Shown here one piece after another: positions 34,292-45,473 of a stretch of DNA of 64,000 nt; position 1 is the first letter of the stretch; each line of letters begins with the position of its first letter. Source of the DNA: Desulfonatronum thiosulfatophilum (lineage in GTDB: Bacteria > Desulfobacterota > Desulfovibrionia > Desulfovibrionales > Desulfonatronaceae). The notes beneath the pieces were generated by a model. That model did no database searches and was not told the DNA's origin. It saw nothing but the letters and a program-made list of their open reading frames with translations. The stretch is taken from contig NZ_FMXO01000001.1 in NCBI RefSeq assembly GCF_900104215.1, forward strand, positions 124,001 to 188,000. Reading direction: 5' to 3'. A program made the translations under genes and the position numbers.

Positions 34292-37200
34292 ATGCCTTCC
34301 TTCTGAACATAATCCCAAAGCTGCTGATGTGCGTCGCGCAAGCGCTTCAGGAGAGCATGTCCTTCGCTGAGCTGTTTCTTCCGCGCGACATCCTCCAATT
34401 CTCCTGCTGCCCGAGCCAGTTCGACGGCAACCAGATTCGCCGCGCCGCCCTTGATGGAATGGGCCTGATCGACAATGGCGGGAGCGTCCTCACGGCCCAA
34501 GGCCTCGGCCATGACCTGGATTTGGCGCTGCACATTCGTCAAAAACCCATGCAGGACGTCGTGGAGGAATTGCGCGTCGTTCTCGAATTCCGAGAGGGCT
34601 TGACCATAGTTTATGGGCGGATTGAACGAGTGACCTTCATCATTCAGCAAAGGTTCGGAAACTCGTTTTTCCACATCAAGCTCAATCTCACCGCTCACAT
34701 CGTAGTGCCGCATCCATCTGGCCACCATGGCCAGCAGGTCGGCTCGGCGCATGGGCTTGGTCATGTAATCGTCCATTCCCGCGGCGAGGCATTTTTCCCG
34801 ATATCCACTGATGGCATGAGCCGTCATCGCAATGATGGGCACAGGCCCCTTTTTCAAGTCGTCATGGCTCTTAGTCGAAAAGCCGGGGTGAGTTGTTTCC
34901 CCGATCGCCGCCGGCCAGTGCTCGTCGCTGTCCGGGAGTCGTGAGTGCTCCGATTCCAGCTTCCTGATCCTTTGTGTTGCCTCGTATCCGTCCATCACCG
35001 GCATTTGCACGTCCATCAGGATCAGGTCATAGGCCTGACGTTGAAACGCCTCCACGGCCTGGGCCCCGTTCACCGCCTCGTCGACCTCGTATCCTGCTTT
35101 TCGCAAATAGCGCATGGCCAGCTGCCGGTTGGTCGGGTAATCCTCCACCAGCAGGATGCGCCCAGGCAGGTCCTTCTCCTGAATGCCATCCGCTTCAACT
35201 CGGCTGATTTCGCGAATCTGGCCCGAAATGTCACTGGAGTTTTCAGCCGCCGACAGCTTGCGCAACACCAGACTGAAATGGAAGGTGCTGCCCCGGCCCA
35301 ATTGGCTCTCCACAGCAATGTCGCTTCCCATCAGTTCCACGAATTTTTTGCTGATGGCCAGTCCCAGCCCCGTTCCGCCGTAGTCCCGGGTGGTCGATCC
35401 GTCAACCTGGGTGAAGCTCTCGAAAACCGCACCCTGCATATGCTCCGGGATTCCGATGCCCGTATCGCGCACGGAAAAACGGATGTTCACCGAATCCGCC
35501 GACTCCTCAGCAAGATCCGCCGCAACGGTGATCTCGCCGGCATGGGTAAACTTGAGGGCATTGCCGACAAGATTCAGCAGCACCTGGCGTAGTCTCACCG
35601 GATCGCCAAGCAGACGGGACGGCAGGTTCGGAGAAATGCGCGAGGCATACCGCAACCCCTTCCGCTGCGCCTGAAAGGCCATTCCTTCCGCCAATTGGCT
35701 GAAAATCATCCGCACGTCGAATTCCACCTCGTCCAACACGAACAGACCGGCCTCGATCTTGGAAAAGTCCAGGACGTCATTGACGATGGCCAGCAATGAA
35801 CCCGCCTCCCGGGAGATAATTGCAAAAGCCTCCCCGTGATTGGCCTGAAATTCGCCTTCCAATCCCAGCTCGGTCATGCCGATGATCGCATTCAACGGGG
35901 TGCGGATTTCATGGCTCATATTGGCCAGAAATTCGCTCTTGGCCCGAGTCGCCGTTTCGGCCTGGAACAGAGCAGCGTCCAGGTCGCGATTCTTCTGCGC
36001 CAGGAGCCGGGCGGAGTCCAGCAATTTCTCCTCGGCCTGCTTGCGGTCCGTGATGTTCAGGATAAACCCGTCCAGAAAAGCATTCTCGCCATCTGGATTA
36101 CGGACCCTGCTCCCCTTCTCATAAACCCACCGAATCGCCCCGTTGCGGTGCACGATCCGGTATTCCACTTCCCAGGGCACGCCCTCGGCAATGGCCGCGG
36201 CAATGTGCCGGGCAACATGCTCCGCATCCTTTTCATGGATCAAGTCTCCCAAGGCGTGCACGGGGTCGCTGCCGAGAAAATTTGCCGCGGCATAGCCGGT
36301 GATGGACTCGATATGGTCGCTCAGATAATGCATGCGCCTGCGGGGTCCGACACCGCAACGATATGTGGCCCCGGGAATGTTCGTCACAAGCGACTGGAAC
36401 TGATTCCTGCTTTCTTCCAGAGCCAGGTTGGCCCGACGCTTGCTCAAGGCGCCGGCAATAATCTCCGCCACCACCTGGAGCATGGTGATCTGCTCGTCCG
36501 GCCAGGCAAACGTCCGCCGAACAGCATCAAACCCCATGAATCCAATCACGGCCCGCTGTTCGTCCAGCATGGGCAGGCAGATCAGGGATTGAACGCCCTG
36601 CTCCGACAACAGGCGCATTTCCAGATCGGCTTCCGGCGGCATATGGGATATGTCCGGAATGTGCAGAGGCTTGCGCTGCTCCAGTTGCTTCCGCCACCAG
36701 GCAAACTCCGCCAATTGAATGTTCCGCAGTTGATCCTTGACCGAAACAACTCCCTGCGCGCACCATTCATGGGTATTATGCAACAGGGCCAGATCGCTGG
36801 AACAACTGAACAGATAACTGCGATCCACCGCGAAAAATTCCCCTAAACGATGCAGGGAACTCTCCAGTACGTCATCGAAGCAATCCTCGCCGGCTCCCAC
36901 AAAGTCGGCCGAGATCTGCGCCACGAGCTGCTGAAAGGCAAGCTGGCGACGCTGTTGAGCGCGGATGCGATATTCCTCGGTGACATCCCGGAAAACCAGA
37001 ACAACGCCGATGATGCTTCCATCCGGTGCGAAAATAGGCGCGGCGCTGTCCGCAATCTGACATTCGTTTTCGTTGCGGTCGATCAACGAAGTATCGCCGG
37101 CCAGTTCGGCCTTCATCCCCCGAGACAGCACAAGATCCACTGGGTTTTGCGACGGCTGCCGGCTGACGGCGTGAACAATCCGGAAGATCTCGGACAGTGG

Positions 37201-39117
37201 GCGGCCCGAAGCCTCCGCCAGAGACCACCCGGTCAGATCCGCCGCCACGGGATTCATGTCCGTGATCCGTCCTTGCGCATCCGTACAGATCACTCCGTCG
37301 CCAATGGAGTGTAACGTGGCCTTGAGCAGTTCCTTGTGTTCGAGCAAGGCGGCGGTGCGTTGATCCACCAGGTGCTCCAGTTGCTCCCGACGGCTGGCCA
37401 GAACCCCGACCACCAGAGCCACGGCCGCGGTGACGACCAGGCCGGAGAAAAAGGCCATCCAGCCGGCGACAACGGGGTTGAGGGCGGCAAAAGCCGGAGT
37501 CGGTCGGATCACCAGGGCATAGGCTCGGCCGAAGGCAAAGAGGGGGCTGGTGATCATCAGTCCCGAATTTTTATGGAAATCGTCTGTCACGTCGGCGGCG
37601 GAGGACGCCAGCAGTTCCGGTGGCGTTTCGGCATGGAGCTGGTACAGATGGATCATGGTCAAGGCAGCCTCCCCGACACCGAAATCCGCATCCAGAATAT
37701 TGCGGATCAACACCTCCGGCAGCAGGACCGCTGCGGCCACTCCATGATCCAGTGCGGGATCGACGAGTGGATCACCGAGCCGCAAGCCCGGCAGCGGCTG
37801 AAAAACAACAACGGCTTTGGAATCTTCGTCATCAGGGCTCAGAGCCAAGGCCAGGGAGTCACCGGCCGTGATCAGCCCACTGCCCAAGGCTTCTTGGATG
37901 GCTGATTCCAGTTCAGGTCTCGAGCCGAGATCAAAACCCGACAAATCCTGGTTTGCCCTCACTGGAGCCGAAAAAACCATGGGAAAATGCATGTCCCGCA
38001 TCATGGCGGGTATCCGCTGTCCCGCGTCGTCATATTCCCAGATTGAAAAATCGGGATCTCCGACCTGGCTGATGTGTCGCTCGAAATCCGTCCGGCCTTC
38101 GGAAGGAACACCGGGTATCCACTGCCAGGCCTGCACGGCAAGATTCCTGGTCAGATACCGCGTGTGATTCAGATAGTCTGCTTGCGTTGGGGTAGGATTG
38201 CCCTGGAGGTAGGCGACAAGTCCCGCGAGTTCGGCATCCGAAATATCGCGCAGTTTTTCCAAGATGTGCATTGTCTTGGCATTGGCCAGAATGGCAAATG
38301 TCTTGAATCTGTTGCGCGTCTCGACCGAATGCAGCGTCCAGGCCACGGCCAGCGACAGGATTACACCAACGATCATGATCAAGACCGCTTCGAAGAAACG
38401 GGACGGCGCACGGTTCCCGTTTCGGCGCGCAATCCGGTTCTTGACCACCAGGACCCGACCGACAATCAAAACGGCAAGCAGGACCAGCGTGAAGAGCGAA
38501 GGGATCAGTCCGGCCCGCCATGTTTCCCGGGACCAGTCTCCGGCTTCGACATCAATGCCCACGACCCCGAGCAATCTATCCGTTTCAGGATCCAGCAGCG
38601 GAACCAGCGCACTGACCCAGACGCCCCAGCGATCCACGTCCGGGCCTTCCACGACGGCTTGTCGCGCGTCGAAAACCTGGTGCATCAACGGCGTTGCTTC
38701 TTCATAGATCTGACCGGGGGGTGACGGCAAATCGTCATCGTCCGGCTCGGAATCCAGAAAGAAAAAAACGTCCCTCTCATCTGTCCGGCCGATGAGATAG
38801 AGCCATTCCCACCGTACATCGACCTGCTTGGCCAGATACATCTGCTGCTTGAGTCGGTCATATTCCGGCGTGGCCAGGTCTGCTTCCGTTCCGCTGAGCA
38901 CACGTATCCGTTCCGGGTTCATCGTCTGGGCCACCAACCGGGTTTTGCGCAGCAACTCTTCACGCATCAGCCTGTCGGCTTGCTGGATGGAAGACCAGGT
39001 GAACAGCATTCCCACCAGCAAGACCACCAGCAGCACACTGACGGGATAAGGACTTGCCCAGCCCTTTCCCGACTCCCAAAAATAATCTTTCCAGAAGCGC
39101 ATGGGTCTGTTCAGCAA
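34288..39117 (-). CDS. CHASE-PAS-GAF-PAS hybrid histidine kinase with receiver and Hpt
   Basis: A 1609-residue multi-domain kinase. TM1 lies at about 26-46, followed by a periplasmic region (about 47-205) and TM2-TM3 (about 207-262). A CHASE-type sensor (about 280-500; [15 protein letters not shown]...RTDFERHI) and TM4 (about 535-560) come next. Then follow PAS ([21 protein letters not shown]), GAF ([14 protein letters not shown] to IAGAL), PAS (PGATYRCG to [10 protein letters not shown]), HisKA ([16 protein letters not shown]), ATPase ([21 protein letters not shown]), receiver ([16 protein letters not shown]) and a C-terminal Hpt ([13 protein letters not shown]). It can run a full intramolecular phosphorelay, probably ending on the response regulator encoded with a 4-nt overlap downstream. 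The ligand is unknown. Confidence 0.93.
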   Translation of the reverse strand: MLNRPMRFWKDYFWESGKGWASPYPVSVLLVVLLVGMLFTWSSIQQADRLMREELLRKTRLVAQTMNPERIRVLSGTEADLATPEYDRLKQQMYLAKQVDVRWEWLYLIGRTDERDVFFFLDSEPDDDDLPSPPGQIYEEATPLMHQVFDARQAVVEGPDVDRWGVWVSALVPLLDPETDRLLGVVGIDVEAGDWSRETWRAGLIPSLFTLVLLAVLIVGRVLVVKNRIARRNGNRAPSRFFEAVLIMIVGVILSLAVAWTLHSVETRNRFKTFAILANAKTMHILEKLRDISDAELAGLVAYLQGNPTPTQADYLNHTRYLTRNLAVQAWQWIPGVPSEGRTDFERHISQVGDPDFSIWEYDDAGQRIPAMMRDMHFPMVFSAPVRANQDLSGFDLGSRPELESAIQEALGSGLITAGDSLALALSPDDEDSKAVVVFQPLPGLRLGDPLVDPALDHGVAAAVLLPEVLIRNILDADFGVGEAALTMIHLYQLHAETPPELLASSAADVTDDFHKNSGLMITSPLFAFGRAYALVIRPTPAFAALNPVVAGWMAFFSGLVVTAAVALVVGVLASRREQLEHLVDQRTAALLEHKELLKATLHSIGDGVICTDAQGRITDMNPVAADLTGWSLAEASGRPLSEIFRIVHAVSRQPSQNPVDLVLSRGMKAELAGDTSLIDRNENECQIADSAAPIFAPDGSIIGVVLVFRDVTEEYRIRAQQRRQLAFQQLVAQISADFVGAGEDCFDDVLESSLHRLGEFFAVDRSYLFSCSSDLALLHNTHEWCAQGVVSVKDQLRNIQLAEFAWWRKQLEQRKPLHIPDISHMPPEADLEMRLLSEQGVQSLICLPMLDEQRAVIGFMGFDAVRRTFAWPDEQITMLQVVAEIIAGALSKRRANLALEESRNQFQSLVTNIPGATYRCGVGPRRRMHYLSDHIESITGYAAANFLGSDPVHALGDLIHEKDAEHVARHIAAAIAEGVPWEVEYRIVHRNGAIRWVYEKGSRVRNPDGENAFLDGFILNITDRKQAEEKLLDSARLLAQKNRDLDAALFQAETATRAKSEFLANMSHEIRTPLNAIIGMTELGLEGEFQANHGEAFAIISREAGSLLAIVNDVLDFSKIEAGLFVLDEVEFDVRMIFSQLAEGMAFQAQRKGLRYASRISPNLPSRLLGDPVRLRQVLLNLVGNALKFTHAGEITVAADLAEESADSVNIRFSVRDTGIGIPEHMQGAVFESFTQVDGSTTRDYGGTGLGLAISKKFVELMGSDIAVESQLGRGSTFHFSLVLRKLSAAENSSDISGQIREISRVEADGIQEKDLPGRILLVEDYPTNRQLAMRYLRKAGYEVDEAVNGAQAVEAFQRQAYDLILMDVQMPVMDGYEATQRIRKLESEHSRLPDSDEHWPAAIGETTHPGFSTKSHDDLKKGPVPIIAMTAHAISGYREKCLAAGMDDYMTKPMRRADLLAMVARWMRHYDVSGEIELDVEKRVSEPLLNDEGHSFNPPINYGQALSEFENDAQFLHDVLHGFLTNVQRQIQVMAEALGREDAPAIVDQAHSIKGGAANLVAVELARAAGELEDVARKKQLSEGHALLKRLRDAHQQLWDYVQKEGI

Positions 39118-39189
39118 GTTCTAAGACAGGAACTGATCCGGCTTGATTGATTTCGCGGCATGGTTTGTCCGGCTGAGCCAGGATTCATC

Positions 39190-39242
39190 ATCCCGCGCCG
39201 GCTTCCATGCATGTCAAAGATGCATGGAAGCTGGCGCGGGAT
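39190..39242. repeat. 23-bp near-perfect palindrome
   Basis: Arms 39190-39212 and 39220-39242 pair with a single mismatch around the 7-nt loop GTCAAAG; the sequence begins ATCCCGCGCC and ends GGCGCGGGAT. It lies between two hybrid kinase genes. No T-run follows on either strand, so a REP-like or protein-binding element is more likely than a terminator. Confidence 0.85.
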
Positions 39243-39389
39243 GGCATTTACAGCATTGGAAGAAATTCGGATCGGAATTTCGGCAAGTCTGAGCGGTAAG
39301 TCGCAAGACGAAGGAAGAAGGTGATTCCTTTCGATGCGAGGCTGAAAAATCAAGGCAAGCCGGACCTCAACTGAGTAGTTACAGATCTT

Positions 39390-40592
39390 TTAAGACTGCC
39401 TCTGCTGTTTCTCGGACAGAACGGCCCGCATGACTTCTTCGAGCTTTGCGGTTTCCACGGGTTTGGTCACAAAGGCGTTCATCCCCGCGGCCAGGCATCG
39501 CTGGCGATCCGTGGGCATGACCATGGCTGTCAGGGCGACAATGGGAATATTGGAATCAACTCCGGCAACGCCGCTGGAACGAATGATCCTGGTCGCCACC
39601 AGGCCGTCCATCACCGGCATGGTGATATCCATCAAAATCAAGTCGTACTTCCCTTCCGCCAGGGCATCCAAAGCCTGCTGTCCGTTGCTCACGGCGGTAA
39701 CCTGGTGCCCATGCTTGGACAACAACTGCAAGGTCATGAATTGATTGACCGGTTCGTCTTCGACCAGCAGAACCGTGAACGGCCCCTGCAACTCGCTCTC
39801 TGAAGGGGCAACTGCCGTACTCTTGGACATCGGCAGGGAGACATAAAAGGAGCTGCCCAGATACAGTTCGCTGTCCACCCAGATCCTGCCTTGCATTTTA
39901 TCGACAAGCTTTTTCGCCAGGGTCAAGCCCATGCCGATTCCGCCGAACCGCTCCGAGTGCGGACCGGTGACGAACTTGTTGAAAATAGCCTCCTGGCTTT
40001 CCTTGGGCACTCCAATGCCCGTATCCGTGACTCCGATGCACAGGGCGGTCTCCCCTGCTTCATTTCTGGTCATGGAGAATTGGATGAGAATTTCTCCGTA
40101 ATCCGTGAACTTGACGGCATTGTCGGCCAGGGCAAGCGAGATCTGGGCGATAGAAGCCGGAACGCCGTGCATCGTTCCCGAAGCAACAGGATCGATGTGG
40201 ATGAAAAAATTGAGCCCCTTTTCCCGGGCCTGCGTTTCCAAAAGCCGCAAACGGGGAACAATGTCTTCAAGCAGCGTAAAATCCATGCTTTCCTGCTGTT
40301 GGAGCGGCCCCATGGGCATCTGGGAAAAGTCCAGGATCTCATAGACCAGTCTAAGCAGTTGGGACGTGGATTGATTGATCATGGACAGGTAGTTGGCCTG
40401 GGTGGGATTCAGGCCGGTGCCCTGCAGCAGTTCCGTCAGTCCCATGATCGCATTGAGCGGGGTGCGCAGTTCATGGCTGATCCGGCTCACGAAGACATCC
40501 CGGTGTTTTGATTTCTCCAACGCCTCCTGGCGGGCCTGTTCCAGCTCCTGCTCCAACTTTGCCATTTTGGCCCAGAGATTTTCGGTGTTCAT
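39390..40592 (-). CDS. Soluble hybrid histidine kinase (HisKA-ATPase-receiver)
   Basis: A 400-residue cytoplasmic kinase with no sensor domain. A short N-terminal coiled coil leads to HisKA SRISHELRTPLNAIMGL. The ATPase domain has LADNAVKFTD, TGIGVPKESQ and GGIGMGLTLAKKL, and the C-terminal receiver has LILMDITMPVMDG and FVTKPVETA. It lies just after cheA on the same strand (71 nt), so it may take input from the chemosensory operon or a partner protein. ATG 40592 is preferred over a longer start. Confidence 0.9.
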   Translation of the reverse strand: MNTENLWAKMAKLEQELEQARQEALEKSKHRDVFVSRISHELRTPLNAIMGLTELLQGTGLNPTQANYLSMINQSTSQLLRLVYEILDFSQMPMGPLQQQESMDFTLLEDIVPRLRLLETQAREKGLNFFIHIDPVASGTMHGVPASIAQISLALADNAVKFTDYGEILIQFSMTRNEAGETALCIGVTDTGIGVPKESQEAIFNKFVTGPHSERFGGIGMGLTLAKKLVDKMQGRIWVDSELYLGSSFYVSLPMSKSTAVAPSESELQGPFTVLLVEDEPVNQFMTLQLLSKHGHQVTAVSNGQQALDALAEGKYDLILMDITMPVMDGLVATRIIRSSGVAGVDSNIPIVALTAMVMPTDRQRCLAAGMNAFVTKPVETAKLEEVMRAVLSEKQQRQS

Positions 40593-40663
40593 AAGCCTGC
40601 ACCTGAACATGACGCACTGTCGGCAATCGTCATGGTTGTATAGGTGATATGAGAATCACGGCC

Positions 40664-42805
40664 TCAATTCGCCGCATACATTTCCGATTTCAGGGCATGA
40701 CGCATTACCGCCCGAACCATGGCCTGCACGTCGAGGATCAAGGCCATGCTGCCGTCGCCGTTGATTGTCGCTCCTGATATGCCCTCCAGCTCTCGGTAAA
40801 CCCGTCCCAAACTCTTGATCACGGTCTGATGCTGTCCGATGACCTTGTCCACGACCAGCCCGATCCGCTGCTCCAGGACGTTGACGATCACGATCTGCTC
40901 GATGGTCGGCAACGTCCCGTTCAGGGTGAACCAGTTGCGCAAGCGAATAAACGGAACAGCCTCGCCGCGCAGGTTGATCATTTCTCCGTTCTCTCCGAAA
41001 TTCGTGCGGAACCGGTCCAGCTCGACGCATTCCTCCACGGCCGACAAGGGGATGACGTACTGCTGCCGTTCCACCTCCACCTGCAAACCATCGATGATCG
41101 CCAGGGTCAGGGGCAGTTTGATCAACACCGTGGTGCCCTTGTCCGGCGTGCTTTCCAGTTTAATCACACCGCGCAAAGAGTCGATCCCGCGCTTGACCAC
41201 ATCCATGCCCACGCCCCGTCCGGATACGCTGCTCACCTGCTCCGCGGTGGAAAAACCCGGCAGAAAGACAAGTTGCAGTATCTCCTCCTGGGAAAGCACT
41301 GCATCCGGAGTGATCAACCCTTTCGCCACCGCCTTGGCCTGAACCCTGGCTGGATCGATTCCCGCCCCGTCGTCGAATATCCGGATCAAAACTTCGCCCC
41401 CGGAGTGTTCCGCGGACAATACGATTCGGCCTAAGCGCGGTTTTCCATTGGCCTGTCGCACATCCGGAAGCTCGATTCCGTGGTCGATACAATTGCGCAT
41501 TAAATGCACCAGCGGATCATTGAGCTTCTCGATCACGTTCTTGTCCAGCTCGGTTTCCCCGCCCTGGGTGACCAGATCGATCTCTTTTCCCAAATCGCGT
41601 GATAAATCCCGGACCAGCCGCAAGAATTTGTTGAAGGTGCTGCCGATGGGCAGCATTCGAATACCCAGGGTATTGTCGCGAAGTTCGTCGCTGAGTCGCT
41701 CCAGTTCTTCGGCCAAGCTTATCAATTCCGGATCATGATGCGAACTGACGAGCTGACTCAACCTTGCCTGGACAATCACCAGCTCCCCCACAAGATCACC
41801 GAGCTTGTCCAGCTTGGAGGCTTCCACCCGAATGCTGGTCACCGCTTCCTTCGGCTCAACCCGAGAGCTGCGTACCTCCCGTACGAGGTCCTGCTCGGTC
41901 AAGGCCGACTCCAACCCCTGAGGGCTGACCAGCCCTGCGGTCGTCAGCAATTCACCCAGCGGCCGTTGCTGCTTGAGAACCCCCTGCAGATCCTGAGCGC
42001 TCACGTCGCCGCGCTCCACAAGAATCTCTCCGAGCTTCCGACCGACGACGACGGCATCCTCCTGAGTAATGGTCTCAATCTTCTGGATAATCAGCTCGCA
42101 GTCATCCTCCACAAAGATGAAAACATCCCGAATGGCCTCCTCGCCGCGGACAGTGGCCAGAATCATGTCCCACCACGTGTAACAGACCAGGGGGTCCAGT
42201 TCTTCCAGGCCGGGAACGGCATCGGTCCGAGCCACGATCCTGCAGTTGCCCAGGTCGGAAAGCTCCTCCAGAAGCGAAAAAGGATTGGTACCGGACAAGA
42301 AGATCCGCGCATTGGGTTTGAAGCATATCCGAAAGACGGTGGTCACGTCGTCGTGTGGGGTAACCTGAACTGCTGATGCGGATTGAGCACCATCCGGGAC
42401 AGGGGCGGGAGCACCGCCGCTGCCAATTTTTCGCAACTCGGTGACGATCTGTTCAGACTTGGTTCGGCTTATCGTACTGTCGCCCCCGTCCTGAAGAAGC
42501 ATTTCGAGAATCAGGTCCCTGGATTGCAGCGTCAGGTCGAGAAGTTCCGAGGTGACGGGCAATTCCGCATTGCGCACCTGATCGAAAACCGTTTCCAGCT
42601 CATGGGTGAACATGGCGATGTCGTCGAACCCGAACATTGCCCCTGACCCCTTGATGGTGTGCATGGAACGGAAAACGCGATTGATCAATTCCTGGTCTTC
42701 AGGGCTGGCTTCCAGCTCAAGCAAGGATTCTTCCAGATCGCTCAACAGCTCTTGAGCCTCTTCCAGGTAGGCATTCCTGGCCTGCATCAGATGATCACCG
42801 CTCAT
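40664..42805 (-). CDS. cheA: Chemotaxis-type histidine kinase CheA
   Basis: A 713-residue CheA. P1 Hpt (about 1-105) has FRSMHTIKGSGAMFGF with phospho-His49. A middle part (about 140-330) has a receptor/P2-like segment and a helical LGELLTTAGLVSPQGLESAL repeat resembling MshEN-type modules. P3 dimerisation includes LDKLGDLVGELVIVQARL; P4 ATPase includes LMRNCIDHGIELP and VSGRGVGMDVVKRGI; P5 CheW-like is at the C-terminus. It phosphorylates CheY encoded directly upstream. No cheW, cheR or cheB is in the operon. Confidence 0.94.
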   Translation of the reverse strand: MSGDHLMQARNAYLEEAQELLSDLEESLLELEASPEDQELINRVFRSMHTIKGSGAMFGFDDIAMFTHELETVFDQVRNAELPVTSELLDLTLQSRDLILEMLLQDGGDSTISRTKSEQIVTELRKIGSGGAPAPVPDGAQSASAVQVTPHDDVTTVFRICFKPNARIFLSGTNPFSLLEELSDLGNCRIVARTDAVPGLEELDPLVCYTWWDMILATVRGEEAIRDVFIFVEDDCELIIQKIETITQEDAVVVGRKLGEILVERGDVSAQDLQGVLKQQRPLGELLTTAGLVSPQGLESALTEQDLVREVRSSRVEPKEAVTSIRVEASKLDKLGDLVGELVIVQARLSQLVSSHHDPELISLAEELERLSDELRDNTLGIRMLPIGSTFNKFLRLVRDLSRDLGKEIDLVTQGGETELDKNVIEKLNDPLVHLMRNCIDHGIELPDVRQANGKPRLGRIVLSAEHSGGEVLIRIFDDGAGIDPARVQAKAVAKGLITPDAVLSQEEILQLVFLPGFSTAEQVSSVSGRGVGMDVVKRGIDSLRGVIKLESTPDKGTTVLIKLPLTLAIIDGLQVEVERQQYVIPLSAVEECVELDRFRTNFGENGEMINLRGEAVPFIRLRNWFTLNGTLPTIEQIVIVNVLEQRIGLVVDKVIGQHQTVIKSLGRVYRELEGISGATINGDGSMALILDVQAMVRAVMRHALKSEMYAAN

Positions 42806-42840
42806 GACATAACTCCCTGTTCACCGGGAAATACCCGTGG

Positions 42841-43203
42841 CTAGCGAACGACCTTCTTCACAACGGCCAGCAGTTGCTCCGGCTTGAAGGGCTTGACGAT
42901 CCAACCCGTAGCCCCGGCGTCCTTGCCCACCTGCTTCTTTTCTGCCTGGGATTCCGTGGTCAGCATGACGATAGGCACGAACTTGTACGCGGGCAAAGCT
43001 CGAACCTGGCGGATCAACTCGATGCCGTCCATGTTCGGCATGTTCAAATCCGTGATGATCATGTCCACCGTTCCGGACAGCTTGCCCAGGGCATCCTTGC
43101 CGTCAACAGCCTCGATCACCTCGTATCCCGCATCCTTGAGCGTGAACCCGACCATCTGACGGACGCTGCTGGAATCGTCAACAGTCATGATGCGCTTGCT
43201 CAT
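42841..43203 (-). CDS. cheY: Chemotaxis response regulator CheY
   Basis: A 120-residue receiver with Asp9-Asp10, phospho-Asp52 (IITDLNMPNMDG), Thr switch (VMLTTES) and WIVKPFKPEQ. It is close to flagellar CheY in length and pattern. It overlaps the STAS gene by 4 nt (ATGA) and precedes cheA by 35 nt, so it is the likely phosphate acceptor of this CheA. Confidence 0.92.
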   Translation of the reverse strand: MSKRIMTVDDSSSVRQMVGFTLKDAGYEVIEAVDGKDALGKLSGTVDMIITDLNMPNMDGIELIRQVRALPAYKFVPIVMLTTESQAEKKQVGKDAGATGWIVKPFKPEQLLAVVKKVVR

Positions 43204-43523
43204 TCCTGAACTCCTTTACCGAAAATTCCCGAAGAATGTCTTGGGAGAAAACCCATCCTGTCCGCCTTGCTGATAATGTGCTCCGGGATTTTCACAAACT
43301 GCATCCTCCCTTCCTCCATTGTCTTGAATGCGCCGCAAATGATCTGAAAAAAGGACAGATCAACATCCTCCACCGCCTCCATGTCCACCTGCAACAAAAC
43401 GGAGCCGTCCACTGCCTGCAGGAACGCCTGGTGGAGTTCCTCCGCGCTCTCGACTCCCCATCTCCCGGAAAGCTTGAACACTCGGGTGGTGGCGTCATTA
43501 TTCAAAATTTCCCACTGGGCCAT
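43200..43523 (-). CDS. STAS-domain protein
   Basis: A 107-residue single STAS domain: FKLSGRWGVESAEELHQAFLQAV, LLQVDMEAVEDVDLSFFQIICGAFKTME and the tail GFLPRHSSGIFGKG. The position that is a phospho-Ser in anti-sigma antagonists is in DVDLSFFQ. It is typical of small STAS proteins inside chemosensory operons, where the role is not settled (a scaffold, or phosphoswitch). ATG 43523 follows GGGGAAG; it overlaps cheY by 4 nt. Confidence 0.82.
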   Translation of the reverse strand: MAQWEILNNDATTRVFKLSGRWGVESAEELHQAFLQAVDGSVLLQVDMEAVEDVDLSFFQIICGAFKTMEEGRMQFVKIPEHIISKADRMGFLPRHSSGIFGKGVQE

Positions 43524-43554
43524 GTCATCTTCCCCTGTTCCGCACTGGTTCCCC

Positions 43555-45471
43555 TCAGAACAACTCCACATTGTCCCCGAGATCTTCCTCACGTTGCTCG
43601 GGCTTTTTCGAAGTCCGCGAATCATCATCGAACAGTTCCACGTTCGAATCGTCTCCAAAGAGTTCAACCCCGTCGTCATCGCCAAAGAGATCGACTCCAC
43701 TGTCATCCTGTGCGGCATCCGCCTCATCCTGATCGAGTCCGAGGTGAACCATGCGCTCAGCTTCCATGGTGTACCGGGAAAGCAGCACCTTCAATCGTTC
43801 CGGACGATCAGCCGGGTCGCAGTCGCGGGAGGAATGTTCCAGGGCCTGGTTGGCAAGCTCCATGAACGCGTCTCCGGCCTGCCGCAGTTCCGCGAGCATC
43901 GGATGGTGAAAGGTGATCGCCTCGATCTGGTCAAGAAGGTCCCGCTTCAATTCCGCGCCCATGGCGCGCACTTCGCTGAACGTCTGGACAGTTTGTTGAT
44001 TCAAGGTCCGCAGACTGCTGATCATTTCCTCCAGCCGTCCCACCTGTTGCCCCAGCTTCTGCGTATTCACGGAAATATCGGCCAGCTTCAGCAATTCATG
44101 GGCATGCTCCGATATATCGCGCAACTCATCCGCGACCACGTCCGTCAGGGTCCGGGCATCCATGGACAGACGCTGGATGGCTCCGGCCAGCACTCCCAGG
44201 GCCAGACCTTCCTCGCCGGTATGGGCCGCCTGGACGCTGGCATTGAGGGCGATGAGTTCGATCTCCGCGCCGACCTCCTCGATATTGGCAACATAGGCGG
44301 CCATTTGGGATACCATGTCGCCCACCGTGCGCATGATGTCCGCCAGCTCCTCGCTTTTGGCGGAATACCCCTGCATGAAGTCGATCAGCAGATGCACGTT
44401 GGCCTCGATCTGGTCCAGGGCGTTATGGCTGGAATTGTCCTCGGCCCCGAGTATGGCCCGCAGATCCCTGTCCATGGCCGCCACCGTGTCCGTTATGCTG
44501 GACAAGTTACCGGTCAGGGTCTCAATGGCTTGCTCAAAGGCGACGCCGCATTGTCGCAACTGGGAGACCTGCAGGGAGCAGACATCGGCGATCCAGCAGG
44601 CCAGGTCCTGCATTTTTGTCTCGGCGTCCTCGCCTTCTCCGTCCACGCCCACAAGCAGCATCTGGGTCATGTCCTCAACGGCCTCGCAAACATGTTCCAC
44701 CTGCTGCCGTGCAATGTCGTGGAACTGCAGTGAGGAGACGATGGATCCCACATGACTGCTGATCTCGCTCGTACGGCTGGAGAGAGTTTGCGATGCAGCG
44801 CCGGACTGATCCGTCAACCGGACCAGGGTTTCCAGATTTTTGTGTCCGCTGCTCAGGGCTTCCTCGGTGACGGAGCGCTGTTCCCGGACCAGGGCTCCGG
44901 TCCGGTGGAGCGCGGATGTGACGTGTTCGTGCAAGATTTTGGTATCGTTAACGATCTTGTTCCAGTGATCGATGATGTTCTGGCCAAGACTGTCCACCTG
45001 GCCGGCCAGATTCATGAACCCCCTGCCCTTCTCCCCCAGTCGGGCGCTTTCGATCCGGGTCGTCACGCCGAGCATCTGCAAGGTGCGTACGATCTTGCGG
45101 AAACTGCCCGTCCGCGTTTCCAGGGAGCTGATCAACCGCACGACCTTTTCCAGCCGACGCAGATCCGTCTCCCGGCTCGTAAAGCCGCATACCTCATTGA
45201 TCTGATTGAGCTCGTAACCCAGTGTCTCTACGATCTGGGAAATCTCTTCCCCGCCGGTCAGGGTGGTCAGGTCGGCGGCCTCCCTGGCCATTTTCCTGGA
45301 CTTGGAAGTATACGCCTGGATGTTCGCGCCCAGAGCAAGAAAATCCTCCTCCCTGGCGGGAATGACCTGGGACAGTTCCTGGTCAAGCCGCTCCAGAACG
45401 CTTCCCCATTGCCGGATCGAGATCAAAAACCGATCCGGATCAACGGTAGTATGAGTCATGCTTTCAACCAT
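43555..45471 (-). CDS. Soluble MCP-like signalling protein with VELF repeats at its C-terminus
   Basis: A 638-residue cytoplasmic coiled-coil protein related to chemoreceptor signalling domains, with no transmembrane segment or periplasmic part. The hairpin-tip-like motif is IELIALNASVQAAHTGEEGLALGVLAGAIQRLS, which has the I.LIALNA.I.AA..GE.G pattern in weakened form, and a second, LGVTTRIESARLGEKGRGFMNLA, lies nearer the N-terminus. The acidic tail (about 590-638) repeats a short motif four times: GVDLF, GVELF, NVELF and the final DNVELF. It sits between the H-NOX receptor and the STAS gene and probably joins the same array. The tail may dock CheY or another partner (inference). Confidence 0.8.
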   Translation of the reverse strand: MVESMTHTTVDPDRFLISIRQWGSVLERLDQELSQVIPAREEDFLALGANIQAYTSKSRKMAREAADLTTLTGGEEISQIVETLGYELNQINEVCGFTSRETDLRRLEKVVRLISSLETRTGSFRKIVRTLQMLGVTTRIESARLGEKGRGFMNLAGQVDSLGQNIIDHWNKIVNDTKILHEHVTSALHRTGALVREQRSVTEEALSSGHKNLETLVRLTDQSGAASQTLSSRTSEISSHVGSIVSSLQFHDIARQQVEHVCEAVEDMTQMLLVGVDGEGEDAETKMQDLACWIADVCSLQVSQLRQCGVAFEQAIETLTGNLSSITDTVAAMDRDLRAILGAEDNSSHNALDQIEANVHLLIDFMQGYSAKSEELADIMRTVGDMVSQMAAYVANIEEVGAEIELIALNASVQAAHTGEEGLALGVLAGAIQRLSMDARTLTDVVADELRDISEHAHELLKLADISVNTQKLGQQVGRLEEMISSLRTLNQQTVQTFSEVRAMGAELKRDLLDQIEAITFHHPMLAELRQAGDAFMELANQALEHSSRDCDPADRPERLKVLLSRYTMEAERMVHLGLDQDEADAAQDDSGVDLFGDDDGVELFGDDSNVELFDDDSRTSKKPEQREEDLGDNVELF

Positions 45472-45473
45472 GA

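Noticed and set aside
34288-39117. Two separate kinase genes
   Set aside because: One uninterrupted frame with all domains in order and no internal ribosome site that would begin a second gene.
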